Source of the DNA: Alkaliphilus pronyensis
GTDB taxonomy: Bacteria; Bacillota; Clostridia; Peptostreptococcales; Natronincolaceae
Direction of reading: 5' to 3'
NCBI RefSeq assembly: GCF_009017275.1
Contig: NZ_WBZC01000014.1
Location: forward strand, 1-64,000
DNA: 64,000 bases
Position numbers and translations under genes: made by a program. Under the pieces are notes generated by a model. It was not told where the DNA came from. It ran no database searches and worked only from the letters and a program-made list of their open reading frames with translations. Positions 18,165 to 26,638 of the stretch are shown in pieces (position 1 is the stretch's first letter; the number at the start of each line of letters is the position of its first letter).

Positions 18165-18977
18165 CTAATTAAAGCCAGTAACTAAAGATTTAATTATTAC
18201 ATTCCATCCATCCACCATTATAAATAGTAATAGCTTGAATGGTAATGATATCATAGCTGGGGGAAGCATCATCATACCCATGGACATCAATGTGCTTGCT
18301 ACAACCATATCTATAACTATAAAGGGAATAAATAACACAAAGCCTAATTGGAAGGCTGTTTTTAGTTCGCTAATAATAAAAGCAGGTATTAGAGTTAAGG
18401 TTGGTATATCCTCCAGCGAGGCTGGTGTACCTTCATTAGCTATCTCCATAAATAGAGCTAGATCCTTTTCTCTAGTTTGTCTAAACATAAACTCCCGCAA
18501 TGGTTTCATGGCGTTTTCAATGGCTTCAGCATCAGAAATCTCCTCTGCCAAATATGGTTGTACTGCAGTTTCATTAATCTCTACAGCTATAGGGCTCATT
18601 ATAAAAAAGGTTAAAAACAATGCTAAACCAATTAAAACTTGGGTTGGCGGAGTTTGCTGTGTAGCTATTGCATTTCTTAAGAAGGATAGTACTATAATTA
18701 TTCTCGTAAACCCCGTCATCATTATAAGTATAGCAGGAGCCAATGAAAGAATAGTAAGTAAAAACAGAATTTGCAAAGAGGTTGTTACCTGCTGAGGAGT
18801 TTCTGCCTCCTCAACACTCAGTCCAATTCTAGGAATTGTAAATTCTGGTTGGGCATTTACTTCTATACTAGAGAATGTAAATATCGCTACAACAACAAAG
18901 ACAAGAATCAAATATTTTATACTGCTTTTTTTGCTTTTATTAATGTTTATTATTCTCATTGTTGTTATCTTCATCAC
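18165..18977 (-). CDS. fliP: Flagellar export protein FliP
   Basis: Core subunit of the export gate. The mature part has the FliP hallmarks MMTGFTRIIIVLSFLRNA, and MSMGMMMLPPAMISLPFKL near the C-terminus. An N-terminal hydrophobic segment (about 20-42) followed by a signal-like cleavage region matches the family's cleaved signal peptide. The start is uncertain: GTG at 18977, ATG at 18974 and ATG at 18959 are all in frame and all overlap the end of fliO; none has an ideally spaced ribosome binding site. Confidence 0.93.
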   Translation of the reverse strand: MMKITTMRIININKSKKSSIKYLILVFVVVAIFTFSSIEVNAQPEFTIPRIGLSVEEAETPQQVTTSLQILFLLTILSLAPAILIMMTGFTRIIIVLSFLRNAIATQQTPPTQVLIGLALFLTFFIMSPIAVEINETAVQPYLAEEISDAEAIENAMKPLREFMFRQTREKDLALFMEIANEGTPASLEDIPTLTLIPAFIISELKTAFQLGFVLFIPFIVIDMVVASTLMSMGMMMLPPAMISLPFKLLLFIMVDGWNVIIKSLVTGFN

Positions 18978-19350
18978 CTTTTTTAAAGACTTGATTCTTT
19001 AATATTTCACCTAATTTTCTTGACCTTAGACCAGACAGTTCTAAGCTTTTCTTGTCTTTTGTATTGGAAGTGTAGGACTCTTTGTTTAAATGCCATTCTG
19101 TTACTTCCATAGTATCTATAACTTCTATGTTTTTGCTTTGCATCGCCAGAATATATACCCTGTTATGAATTTGAATTATGGTTATATCAGCCTGTTGCCC
19201 AATAGGGACCCTCTCTAAAACCTTAACAGAGGAGTTATTGAATAAAGCTCCTGATTTTTTACCAATCAAAAGAGTAGTTCCATAGGCAAGAAATAAAACT
19301 ACTGCCAGTGCTAATAATAAAGTAAGGACAGTAAAAATTCCCTCTATCAT
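18940..19350 (-). CDS. fliO: Flagellar export-associated protein FliO/FliZ
   Basis: 136 residues: one N-terminal membrane segment (about 8-30) and a small cytoplasmic beta domain with KVLERVPIGQQADITIIQIHNRVYILAM, the FliO pattern. The C-terminal tail is very rich in K, D, N and E. FliO aids FliP assembly, and its gene overlaps the start of fliP by 20-38 bases. Cytoplasmic domain of the short Gram-positive type. Confidence 0.88.
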   Translation of the reverse strand: MIEGIFTVLTLLLALAVVLFLAYGTTLLIGKKSGALFNNSSVKVLERVPIGQQADITIIQIHNRVYILAMQSKNIEVIDTMEVTEWHLNKESYTSNTKDKKSLELSGLRSRKLGEILKNQVFKKGDEDNNNENNKH

Positions 19351-19362
19351 TACAGCACCTTA

Positions 19363-19725
19363 TTAGCCTAACACTTTTTTTACAGCTTCAATTACACGGT
19401 CTGCCTGAAAGGGCTTTACAATAAAGTCCTTGGCACCCGCCTGAATTGCTTCAATTACCATTGCCTGTTGCCCCATAGCAGAGCACATTATTACCTTAGC
19501 ATTGGCATCAATTTTCTTTATTTCCTTAACAGCTTGTATACCATCAACTTCTGGCATAGTAATATCCATAATAGTTAATAAAGGCTCTAATTCCTTAAAC
19601 TTTTCTATAGCCTTAGCTCCATTTTCTGCTTCTCCAACTACCTCAAATCCATTTTTTGTTAGTACGTCCTTTATCATCATCCTCATGAAAGCAGCATCAT
19701 CAACTATTAAAATTCCTTTTGCCAT
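19363..19725 (-). CDS. cheY: Chemotaxis response regulator CheY
   Basis: Single-domain receiver of 120 residues: D9 and D10 bind metal, D54 in IMDITMPEVDG is the phosphoacceptor, and CSAMGQ plus FIVKPF supply the conserved Ser and Lys. It would be phosphorylated by CheA and bind FliM/FliY at the switch. A good promoter lies 90 bp upstream, so cheY and the export genes behind it may be expressed separately from the operon's main promoter. Confidence 0.96.
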   Translation of the reverse strand: MAKGILIVDDAAFMRMMIKDVLTKNGFEVVGEAENGAKAIEKFKELEPLLTIMDITMPEVDGIQAVKEIKKIDANAKVIMCSAMGQQAMVIEAIQAGAKDFIVKPFQADRVIEAVKKVLG

Positions 19726-19815
19726 TTATAATTCCTCCCTTTAATTGCTTTTAACAATCATTCGTAATATTTGTTAATAAATACTAAAATTTTTGTATGT
19801 AACCCTCTTAATGGT

Positions 19816-19845
19816 ATTATACACTTATTGAACAGTCAAGTTCAA
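19816..19845 (-). promoter_or_regulatory. Internal sigma-A-like promoter before cheY
   Basis: On the minus strand TTGAAC and a perfect TATAAT are spaced by 18 nt. They lie in the 168-bp gap between fliY and cheY, the largest gap inside the flagellar operon. The expected start is near 19809. Confidence 0.6.
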
Positions 19846-19893
19846 TCTATTTTAATATTTGTAAACAATGAATAAATGTAATTGTTATAGTAC

Positions 19894-21027
19894 TTATATT
19901 TTTGCAAATCTCTTGGTAGAGCTAACTATGTCGGTTATCCTTATACCATAGTTTTCATCAATAACTACTACTTCTCCCTTTGCCACATATTGACCATTAA
20001 CCAATATATCTAATGGCTCACCAACTATTTTGTCCAATTCTATAATTGTTCCTGGTCCAAATTCAAGTATTTCACTTATTCTTTTTACTGTTCTGCCCAG
20101 TTCAACCGTTACATTTAATGGTACATCCTGAATTAAGTCAATATTCTCAGGAACACCCTTAGCTGTAGATTGATCGAAGGATTGAAAATGTGCAGGCTGA
20201 ACATTAACAGGTTGCTCTCTTCTTGGTTGAGCTTGCGGAATTTCCCTAGCTGTATTTAAAGGCTGTTGATTTTCACTTGCTGGATTTTCCCTTTTCTCCT
20301 CCACAGTCGATGTATTTGTTTTCACTTGATTAACCACCTCCGATGGTTCATTACTATAGCTATACATTAATTTATCAACCATTTCTTTGGCAAAATCAAT
20401 TGGTATCAACTGCATAATTTCACTATCAATTAAATCGCCAATCACCAATCTAAAGGATATACGAGCAAATTTCATGGTGAACTCCGGAAATAGCTCTTTG
20501 AAATTGTCAGATGATAAATCCATTGGAAACACTCTCGGTGGAAAAATATCTATTTTTTTAGTAAACATTTCTGACAGTGAAGTGGAAGCTGAGCCAACCA
20601 TTTGATTCATTGCCTCTCCTATAGCACTTAAATGTATGTCAGATAATGGTTCCTCAGATGCTTCTCCAACACCACCCATCATTAAGTCTGTAATGATTTT
20701 AACATCTGTATCCTTCATTATTAGTACATTCAAGCCTTCTAAACCCTCTTTATACTGAACATCAACAGCTACAAAAGGGATGGGATACTCCTCCTCCAAT
20801 TGCTCTAGAGCTAAGATAGATACTCTAGGGGTTGTAATGTTTACTCGATTCCCCAATAGGGTTGATAAGGTAGTTGCAGCAGTTCCCATACTAATATTAC
20901 CTATTTCACCTATTGTGTCCTTCTCATCACTAGTAAAATCAAACTCATTCTCTTGGCTATTATCATCTACATCACCAGCACCTCGTAACAGAGCATCAAT
21001 TTCTTCTTGAGATAGCATATCACTCAT
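19894..21027 (-). CDS. fliY: Flagellar switch protein and CheY-P phosphatase FliY
   Basis: Gram-positive FliN/FliY protein. Three parts: an N-terminal CheY-binding peptide (MSDMLSQEEIDALL), a CheC-like phosphatase domain (about 30-205) with two motifs, EIGNISMGTAATTL and IGEAMNQMVGSASTS, and a C-terminal FliN domain (about 295-377) joined by a P/Q/N-rich linker. I start it at the ATG at 21027, 9 nt behind AAAGGAG, overlapping the fliM stop by 8 bases. Two upstream in-frame starts are possible but less well placed. It links CheY-P removal to the motor switch. Confidence 0.94.
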   Translation of the reverse strand: MSDMLSQEEIDALLRGAGDVDDNSQENEFDFTSDEKDTIGEIGNISMGTAATTLSTLLGNRVNITTPRVSILALEQLEEEYPIPFVAVDVQYKEGLEGLNVLIMKDTDVKIITDLMMGGVGEASEEPLSDIHLSAIGEAMNQMVGSASTSLSEMFTKKIDIFPPRVFPMDLSSDNFKELFPEFTMKFARISFRLVIGDLIDSEIMQLIPIDFAKEMVDKLMYSYSNEPSEVVNQVKTNTSTVEEKRENPASENQQPLNTAREIPQAQPRREQPVNVQPAHFQSFDQSTAKGVPENIDLIQDVPLNVTVELGRTVKRISEILEFGPGTIIELDKIVGEPLDILVNGQYVAKGEVVVIDENYGIRITDIVSSTKRFAKI

Positions 21028-22024
21028 CCTGCTCATCTCCTTTCCTGTCAATTCGGGTAACTTGAACTGATAATTTGTTTTTTACAGTTCCTGGTATCCC
21101 ATAGTATTTTTGTCTATCACTAACACAAATTTCAAGTTCATTGTTTACTAAGGAGTCCAGCATAATTACATCCCCCTGCTGTAGCTCTAAAAAATCTCTA
21201 ACGGTAATACGTGCCTTGCCAAGCAATACATTTATTCCAATTTTACTTTTCTCAACCCGCTTTTTTAAGCCTTCTTTTGCTTCACCTGTAATTGTTTTGC
21301 TAATAGTAGAAAACCAGAATTTTGTACTTAGCTTTTCTATTATAGGCTCAATTACTATATGGGGAATACATATATTCATTAACCCTTCTATTTCACCTAT
21401 TTTAAGGCTAAGGGTAACTAATGCAACTGTTTCATTAGGTGATACAATTTGAACAAACTGAGAATTATTCTCTATTTTTTCTAGCTTAGGCTCTAGCTCT
21501 ATTACATTCTCCCAGGGATCAATCATTAGGTCTAATATTTGCTTCTTTAGTTTTCTAACTAGAGTCATTTCAATTTCAGTAAAGTTTCGCTTTTCCTCCA
21601 TCCCTTTACCATTACCACCTAAAATTCGGTCAATAAAAGTAAATACAATTGAGGGTGAAATCTCTAATATTATTTGTCCTGAGAGGGGTGAGAAGTTTAC
21701 AACAGATAATACAGCTGGATTAACAATTGAATTGCTAAACTCATAATATGATAACTCTTCTACAGATAATACTTCAGTATGAATATAGCTTCTTAGGTAT
21801 CCAGACAAAAAGGTATTCAAAACTCTAGAAAAATTATCATGTATTATGTGCAGGGTCCTTAATTGATCCTTTGCTAGCTTTTTAGGACTCTTGAAATCAT
21901 AGGGTCTTATTTTTTTCTCCTGCTTCTCTTCTTTAATATCGTCGGCGTCTACTTCTCCACTGTTTAATGCTTTTAGCAAAGCATCAATTTCATTTTGAGA
22001 TAATACATCTGACAACGACTTCAC
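21020..22024 (-). CDS. fliM: Flagellar motor switch protein FliM
   Basis: 334 residues. The N-terminal LSQNEIDALLKAL peptide binds CheY-P; the middle domain has the GGXG-type loop (RILGGNGKG) and the C-terminal SpoA/FliN-like domain ends with RKGDEQDE. Forms the C-ring with FliG and FliY. It lies 3 bp after fliL and overlaps fliY. Confidence 0.96.
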   Translation of the reverse strand: MKSLSDVLSQNEIDALLKALNSGEVDADDIKEEKQEKKIRPYDFKSPKKLAKDQLRTLHIIHDNFSRVLNTFLSGYLRSYIHTEVLSVEELSYYEFSNSIVNPAVLSVVNFSPLSGQIILEISPSIVFTFIDRILGGNGKGMEEKRNFTEIEMTLVRKLKKQILDLMIDPWENVIELEPKLEKIENNSQFVQIVSPNETVALVTLSLKIGEIEGLMNICIPHIVIEPIIEKLSTKFWFSTISKTITGEAKEGLKKRVEKSKIGINVLLGKARITVRDFLELQQGDVIMLDSLVNNELEICVSDRQKYYGIPGTVKNKLSVQVTRIDRKGDEQDE

Positions 22025-22027
22025 CTC

Positions 22028-22441
22028 CTATTGGATTATGTAGTCGACAAAATATATATTAGTTATTTCATCTGCTTCGACAATTCTAGCTACAATGCTC
22101 TTTATTTCCTTACGAAGGTTCTCCTGTCCATCTTCAGTTAGTAAAATATCTGGAGTTTTTGTAATTAAGGTTTTAATTATTTGGTCTCTAATTTCTGCAT
22201 TTTTCTCTTCAAATGTCTCTAATAGCTTCTCGTTAGTTGTTTCCACTACAATCGTACTTTTAAAAAAGGTTCTTACATTGCTTAAATTAGCAGTAAACTC
22301 TCCTAGAGAAAACTCATAGGACTTTATGTTTTCTTCATTATCATTATTTCTTAATACAGTAAAGTAAAATATTGAGCCGAAAAATATAGCAGATAATATA
22401 AAACCTATAATCCCAAATATAATAATTTTTTTTGTCTCCAT
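22028..22441 (-). CDS. fliL: Stator-associated protein FliL
   Basis: 137 residues with one N-terminal membrane helix (about 7-28) and an extracytoplasmic domain. FTANLSN and the C-terminal KSIVARIVEADEITNIYFVD match the FliL family. FliL rings support MotAB stators. The gene sits 1 bp after motB. Confidence 0.92.
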   Translation of the reverse strand: METKKIIIFGIIGFILSAIFFGSIFYFTVLRNNDNEENIKSYEFSLGEFTANLSNVRTFFKSTIVVETTNEKLLETFEEKNAEIRDQIIKTLITKTPDILLTEDGQENLRKEIKSIVARIVEADEITNIYFVDYIIQ

Positions 22442-22442
22442 G

Positions 22443-23210
22443 TTAGTCCTCCATCATTGATTCTTGGGGTAATGATATTGCCAATTCAGACTTTAATATT
22501 ACAATATCAACCCGTCGATTTTTAGCTTTATTTTCTGCTGTATCATTAGGTGCTATAGGATGATATTCACCATAGCCTGAAGCTGAAAACCGTTTAGGCT
22601 CTAATCCAACCTCTTCAATTAAGTATCTTACGACATTGGCTGCCCTTGCAACCGATAGCTCCCAGTTGGTTTCATACCTTGAGCTAGGTCTTAAGGGGTC
22701 TGTATCGGTATGTCCTTCTATTCTTACATATTTAGATATTAAATCTGGTTCTACCAAAAAGGTTGATAAATATGTTAATATTTCCCTAGATGTGCTTTTA
22801 AGCTCGGCACTTCCTGAGTCAAATAGAACATTGTCCTGGAAGCGTAGCACTAAGCCTCTAACCTCTAAAGTAACTAGTACATCTCCCTCTAAATTATTTT
22901 CTGTTAAGAAGGCTTCTAGCTTTTCTTTAAGCTCTCTAAAATCCTCCAGTTCCTGTTGTTGGTCTGTGGTAAGATCATCATCAAGAGCCTCTGAAATATA
23001 CTCACTAACTTCTATTGTATTACCATTTTCAAGAACTCCAATTGATCCCTGAAAGGAGCGTATCATGGCTTCAAACTTTTTAGCATCTATTTCAGAAAAA
23101 GAAAACAGTAGTACAAAGAAGCAAAGTAATAGTGTTACCATATCTCCATATGTAGTCATCCATTCAGGAGATCCTTTTTTTCCCTGTTCCTTTGGTCTTT
23201 TTCTAGCCAT
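22443..23210 (-). CDS. motB: Flagellar stator protein MotB
   Basis: 255 residues: a plug/membrane segment with the ion-carrying aspartate D23 in TYGDMVTLLLCFFVLLFS, and a peptidoglycan-binding OmpA domain (about 115-245) with GHTDTDP and NRRVDIVI. The ion used (proton or sodium) cannot be told from this sequence alone. It overlaps motA by 8 bases. Confidence 0.95.
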   Translation of the reverse strand: MARKRPKEQGKKGSPEWMTTYGDMVTLLLCFFVLLFSFSEIDAKKFEAMIRSFQGSIGVLENGNTIEVSEYISEALDDDLTTDQQQELEDFRELKEKLEAFLTENNLEGDVLVTLEVRGLVLRFQDNVLFDSGSAELKSTSREILTYLSTFLVEPDLISKYVRIEGHTDTDPLRPSSRYETNWELSVARAANVVRYLIEEVGLEPKRFSASGYGEYHPIAPNDTAENKAKNRRVDIVILKSELAISLPQESMMED

Positions 23211-23994
23211 TGGCTCCCACGCCTTCCTCTTTAACTTCTGCTACTTGTCTACTCTTCGGCGGTAAGAATGCCTTTAGTTTTTCTTCAATGATTCTTGGAT
23301 TTTCACCTGCTTGTATAGATAGAAGTCCCTCTACCATAATTTCCTTACGCATAATTTCTTCACGGCTTCTAAGCTTTAATTTATTGGCAATCGGTAAAAA
23401 CACTAGGTTCGCCAACAATGACCCATAAAAGGTTGTAATTAAGGCAACCGCCATACTAGGTCCAATTGATGAGGGGTCGTCTAATTTCTTAAGCATATTG
23501 ATTAGACCAATTAAAGTTCCAATCATACCAAAGGCCGGTGAGAATGTCCCCATAGATTCAAATATACTTTGTCCATTAGTATGTCTTTCCTCCACAAAAG
23601 CCAATTCAGTTTCCAAAAGGTTTCTTACAAGCTCTGGATCGGTACCATCTACTATAAGCATTATTCCTTTTTGTAAGAACTTGTCATCAATAGATTCAGC
23701 AGCCTCTTCAAGGGCTAAAAGCCCTTCCTTTCTAGCTACATTAGCAAGTCCAATAATTTTTTGAATAATCTCAGTTGGTTGAATTTCTTTATTGGAGAAT
23801 GCCTTTGAGACAATTTTCATGGCCTCTAATACCTTTGCCAATGGGTATGCCACAAATGTTGCAGCTACCGTACCACCAATAACAATAAAGATTGAAGCTA
23901 GGTTATAGTAGGTCATTAGGTCACCATCAATCAATATTCCCATTATTACAAAGGCCGTACCGACAACAATACCAATAATAGTTGCTATATCCAA
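23203..23994 (-). CDS. motA: Flagellar stator protein MotA
   Basis: 263 residues with four membrane helices. TFSPAFGMIGTLIGLINML and ALITTFYGSLLANLVFLPIA are the conserved third and fourth helices lining the ion channel. Works with MotB. It is 20 bp downstream of flbD in the same operon. Confidence 0.96.
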   Translation of the reverse strand: MDIATIIGIVVGTAFVIMGILIDGDLMTYYNLASIFIVIGGTVAATFVAYPLAKVLEAMKIVSKAFSNKEIQPTEIIQKIIGLANVARKEGLLALEEAAESIDDKFLQKGIMLIVDGTDPELVRNLLETELAFVEERHTNGQSIFESMGTFSPAFGMIGTLIGLINMLKKLDDPSSIGPSMAVALITTFYGSLLANLVFLPIANKLKLRSREEIMRKEIMVEGLLSIQAGENPRIIEEKLKAFLPPKSRQVAEVKEEGVGANG

Positions 23995-24014
23995 GTCGTC
24001 ACCTCATTTCTGCC

Positions 24015-24221
24015 TTATTCAATATTTTTTTGAATTCCTAAATGAATTCTTTGCTTATACTCAATAACCAATTCGATTACTTCGTCTAAGCTATTTTGAA
24101 CCACCAGCTTTGTTCCATTTGTTAGCTTAATTATAGTATCTGGTGTTTCTTCTATCATCTCTATTAATTCTGCATTAATAACTATTGTTGCTGATTGATT
24201 CAACCTTTTTAGCTTTATCAT
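24015..24221 (-). CDS. flbD: FlbD/SwrD family flagellar protein
   Basis: 68 residues from the start chosen. The pattern IKLKRLNQSATIVINAELIEMIEETPDT is diagnostic of FlbD; the Bacillus member is called SwrD and raises motor torque. The ATG at 24221 is placed 8 nt behind AAAGGA, while an upstream ATG touches that ribosome binding site. A GC-rich hairpin lies just in front of it. Confidence 0.92.
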   Translation of the reverse strand: MIKLKRLNQSATIVINAELIEMIEETPDTIIKLTNGTKLVVQNSLDEVIELVIEYKQRIHLGIQKNIE

Positions 24222-24240
24222 ATCAATCATCCTTTAATTT

Positions 24241-24261
24241 CCCGGGTACAGGGTACCCGGG
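24241..24261 (-). other. GC-rich hairpin between flgE and flbD
   Basis: A perfect 9-bp inverted repeat (CCCGGGTAC/GTACCCGGG) with a 3-base loop, unusual in this AT-rich DNA. On neither strand is it followed by a T-run, so it is not a standard terminator. It lies between the flgE stop and the flbD ribosome binding site and may protect or process the mRNA. Confidence 0.6.
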
Positions 24262-24277
24262 ATTATTTGCATTTATA

Positions 24278-25705
24278 CTATCTCTTCATGTTAACAACCT
24301 CTTGAAGCATTTCATCACTGGTGGTTATTATTCTTGAGTTTGCCTGAAAACCACGCTGTGTAGTTATCATATTTGTGAACTCCCTAGAAAGGTCTACATT
24401 AGACATTTCTAATGCACCAGGATTTAAGTTTCCAAAGCCACCAGCGCCAGGAACACCTTCCATTGCTTGTCCCGAGTTCGAAGTGGTTCTGTACATATTT
24501 GCCGAGGTCTTTTCTAAGCCAGCTGGATTTTTAAAGTTTGCTAAAGCTATTTGACCTAAAATTCTTCTCTGACCATTGTCGAATATACCCATTACTTCTC
24601 CTGTTGAGGCTATTGTAAATTCACTTAAGGTGCCCTGCTTATAGCCATCAATTTTAGTTGCAGAGGCTGTAGAGGTGTTTGCGAACATTGTAAGCTTTGA
24701 AAAATCTACATCGAAGGTGAAGTCACCTGCACCATTTGTTAATGCCTCATCTATCTGATATGCTGCATTTAGTCCACCTACAATTTTCCCGTTAGTATCA
24801 AATTGCAGTGTAGGGGCTGTGCCTGTTATACCTGCTCCAGCAGTTGCATGAATCATTTCACCGTTTTCCTTAACATAGAAGGTTTCAACTCTAAACTGAC
24901 TCAGGTCAGGTGGGCCTGTTACCCCTGGTACTTTAACAAATACCTGCTTTATTTGATGTATACCACCTAAATTGTCATATACCTGATAAGAGGTTTCCCT
25001 AGCAACCTTATCCTCATGTATAGGATTAATCTCATATTTTATTACTGGATTTGATGTTGCATCATAGGGTGAGCTGGGGTCTTGAAGAATAGTACGATAA
25101 ACAGAGTCTGCTGTAGTTGTGCCTCCTACTTCAACCACTGGATCTGTGCCAGTATAAATAACTGTTTCGCTGTCTAAATTGCTTTCAAACCCAACATTTG
25201 CTGTTACCTTTGCATCGAAGGTTACTGCCTTTGAAATTTGTAACCCCTCTAGGTTAGATTTTAAAACTCCATTTTCGTCTGCCATATAACCTAAAACCCT
25301 AAAGCCGTCGGCAGTTACTAGGTTACCTGCTTCATCAAGGGCGAAATTTCCACCCCTTGTGTAGCTTCTATTAAGAAAGTTTGGGTCGTCGGCCACTATA
25401 AAGAAGCCGTCTCCATTAATCATTAAATCTGTGTTATAGTCTGTTCTCTCAACTGCTCCTCTAATGTGGAAGGTATCCATTGAAGCAACATTTATACCTA
25501 AACCTATTTGCTGTGGATTTGTACCACCTCTACCACCCTGTGGAGAACCTGCCCCCCTTACAGTTTGGCTAAATACCTCTTGAAAGGTTACTCTTGAGCC
25601 CTTAAAGCCCACAGTATTTACATTTGCTATGTTATTACCAATAACATCCATACGGGTCTGGTGTGCTCTTAAGCCCGATACGGCTGAAAACATTGATCTC
25701 ATCAT
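24278..25705 (-). CDS. flgE: Flagellar hook protein FlgE
   Basis: 475 residues. The N-terminal heptad region MFSAVSGLRAHQTRMDVIGNN and the C-terminal SNVDLSREFTNMITTQRGFQ are the paired D0 helices of rod/hook proteins; the FlgE domains lie between. Typical for clostridial hook proteins. GGAGG is 11 nt upstream. Exported by the FlhAB/FliPQR system and capped by FlgD. Confidence 0.95.
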   Translation of the reverse strand: MMRSMFSAVSGLRAHQTRMDVIGNNIANVNTVGFKGSRVTFQEVFSQTVRGAGSPQGGRGGTNPQQIGLGINVASMDTFHIRGAVERTDYNTDLMINGDGFFIVADDPNFLNRSYTRGGNFALDEAGNLVTADGFRVLGYMADENGVLKSNLEGLQISKAVTFDAKVTANVGFESNLDSETVIYTGTDPVVEVGGTTTADSVYRTILQDPSSPYDATSNPVIKYEINPIHEDKVARETSYQVYDNLGGIHQIKQVFVKVPGVTGPPDLSQFRVETFYVKENGEMIHATAGAGITGTAPTLQFDTNGKIVGGLNAAYQIDEALTNGAGDFTFDVDFSKLTMFANTSTASATKIDGYKQGTLSEFTIASTGEVMGIFDNGQRRILGQIALANFKNPAGLEKTSANMYRTTSNSGQAMEGVPGAGGFGNLNPGALEMSNVDLSREFTNMITTQRGFQANSRIITTSDEMLQEVVNMKR

Positions 25706-25764
25706 AATTAATTCGACCTCCTATTAATATTTGGTACTCCGATTCATCTATCAGTCAGAAACGG

Positions 25765-25790
25765 TAAGCCTCCATAGACGGTCCGGCTTA
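25765..25790 (-). other. Hairpin in the flgE leader overlapping the upstream stop codon
   Basis: TAAGCC and GGCTTA form a 6-bp stem around 14 bases; the stop codon of the upstream gene (25788-25790) is part of one arm. The 82-bp gap up to flgE also contains further short pairings. The position suggests control of flgE translation by the ribosome leaving the upstream gene. The pairing is seen; the role is inferred. Confidence 0.4.
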
Positions 25791-26165
25791 GACTATTACA
25801 GCACCATCAATATTTGTAAAGACATTTTCCTTTAATTGCTCATCAACTGCTGCTGTTATGATGGTTTTATTGGTGACACTTGCCACAAATGCCCTATTAT
25901 CCATCATTATTAATGTTTCTTTAATTCCCTTTTGTGAAGCCATATCCAATGCTTGGTTTAGCCTTGTCATATCACTACCACTCAACTGAATATTTCTCTT
26001 TTCAAGTCTATCCATAGCATGCTTTGAGAACTTCAACTGAATACTTTGATTTATCTTTTTTTGTAGAATTGAGTCAAAGCTATGGTTTTTATGTGGTTGC
26101 TTGTTTAACTGTTGTATCTTTGGCTGTTGCAGGGAGCTTTGTTTTATTCTCATATTGTCATACAT
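25788..26165 (-). CDS. Flagellar operon protein, TIGR02530 family
   Basis: 125-residue soluble protein. SKHAMDRLEKRNIQLSGSDM and VASVTNKTIITAAVDEQLK match the conserved flagellar operon protein TIGR02530, found between flgD and flgE in Firmicutes. The biochemical role is unknown. The ATG follows GGGAGGTG. It lies 39 bp after flgD. Confidence 0.88.
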   Translation of the reverse strand: MYDNMRIKQSSLQQPKIQQLNKQPHKNHSFDSILQKKINQSIQLKFSKHAMDRLEKRNIQLSGSDMTRLNQALDMASQKGIKETLIMMDNRAFVASVTNKTIITAAVDEQLKENVFTNIDGAVIV

Positions 26166-26204
26166 TCTTTGACACCTCCCGTGACAATTATCCTGAGAAC
26201 TTAA

Positions 26205-26621
26205 CTATTCAGTTACTTCCACCTCTGAATCATTTTCTTCAGAGCTATTATCTTCAGTCTCATCTACTTCTGTTTCTTCAATAGGAACTCCCAAATGTCT
26301 TCCTAGCCTTTCAATTTCGTCTAATATTGCTGTTTGGCTCTTTACTAAATTATTGTTCATGTGTTTCAAATGCTCTACCAACTCATTTTGTGTATTAGTC
26401 ATTGTTTGATTTAAGTTCTGCATTTGCTCTAAAGATGAAAACTGAGCCATCTGTGAAATAAATTCTCTATCCTCCATTGGGTTAAGAGGGTCTTGGTTTT
26501 GCATTTGTGCAACCAGTAAATTTAAAAAGGTATCCTTATTTAGGTCATTGGTCTTTTTTGATTTACTTCCTTCATTGTCATAGGTTCTATACAAGTTGTT
26601 AACTTCTGAAATATTGCTCAC
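26205..26621 (-). CDS. flgD: Hook-capping protein FlgD
   Basis: 138 residues, the short Gram-positive form. [20 protein letters not shown] followed by [20 protein letters not shown] is the FlgD signature. The C-terminus is acidic and probably disordered. GTG start behind GGGAGGA. Needed as a scaffold for hook polymerisation. Confidence 0.95.
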   Translation of the reverse strand: MSNISEVNNLYRTYDNEGSKSKKTNDLNKDTFLNLLVAQMQNQDPLNPMEDREFISQMAQFSSLEQMQNLNQTMTNTQNELVEHLKHMNNNLVKSQTAILDEIERLGRHLGVPIEETEVDETEDNSSEENDSEVEVTE

Positions 26622-26638
26622 TTTAGATCCTCCCTTCT

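Noticed and set aside
24241-24261. Terminator between flgE and flbD
   Set aside because: The hairpin is perfect but has no T-run on either strand, and the operon clearly continues.
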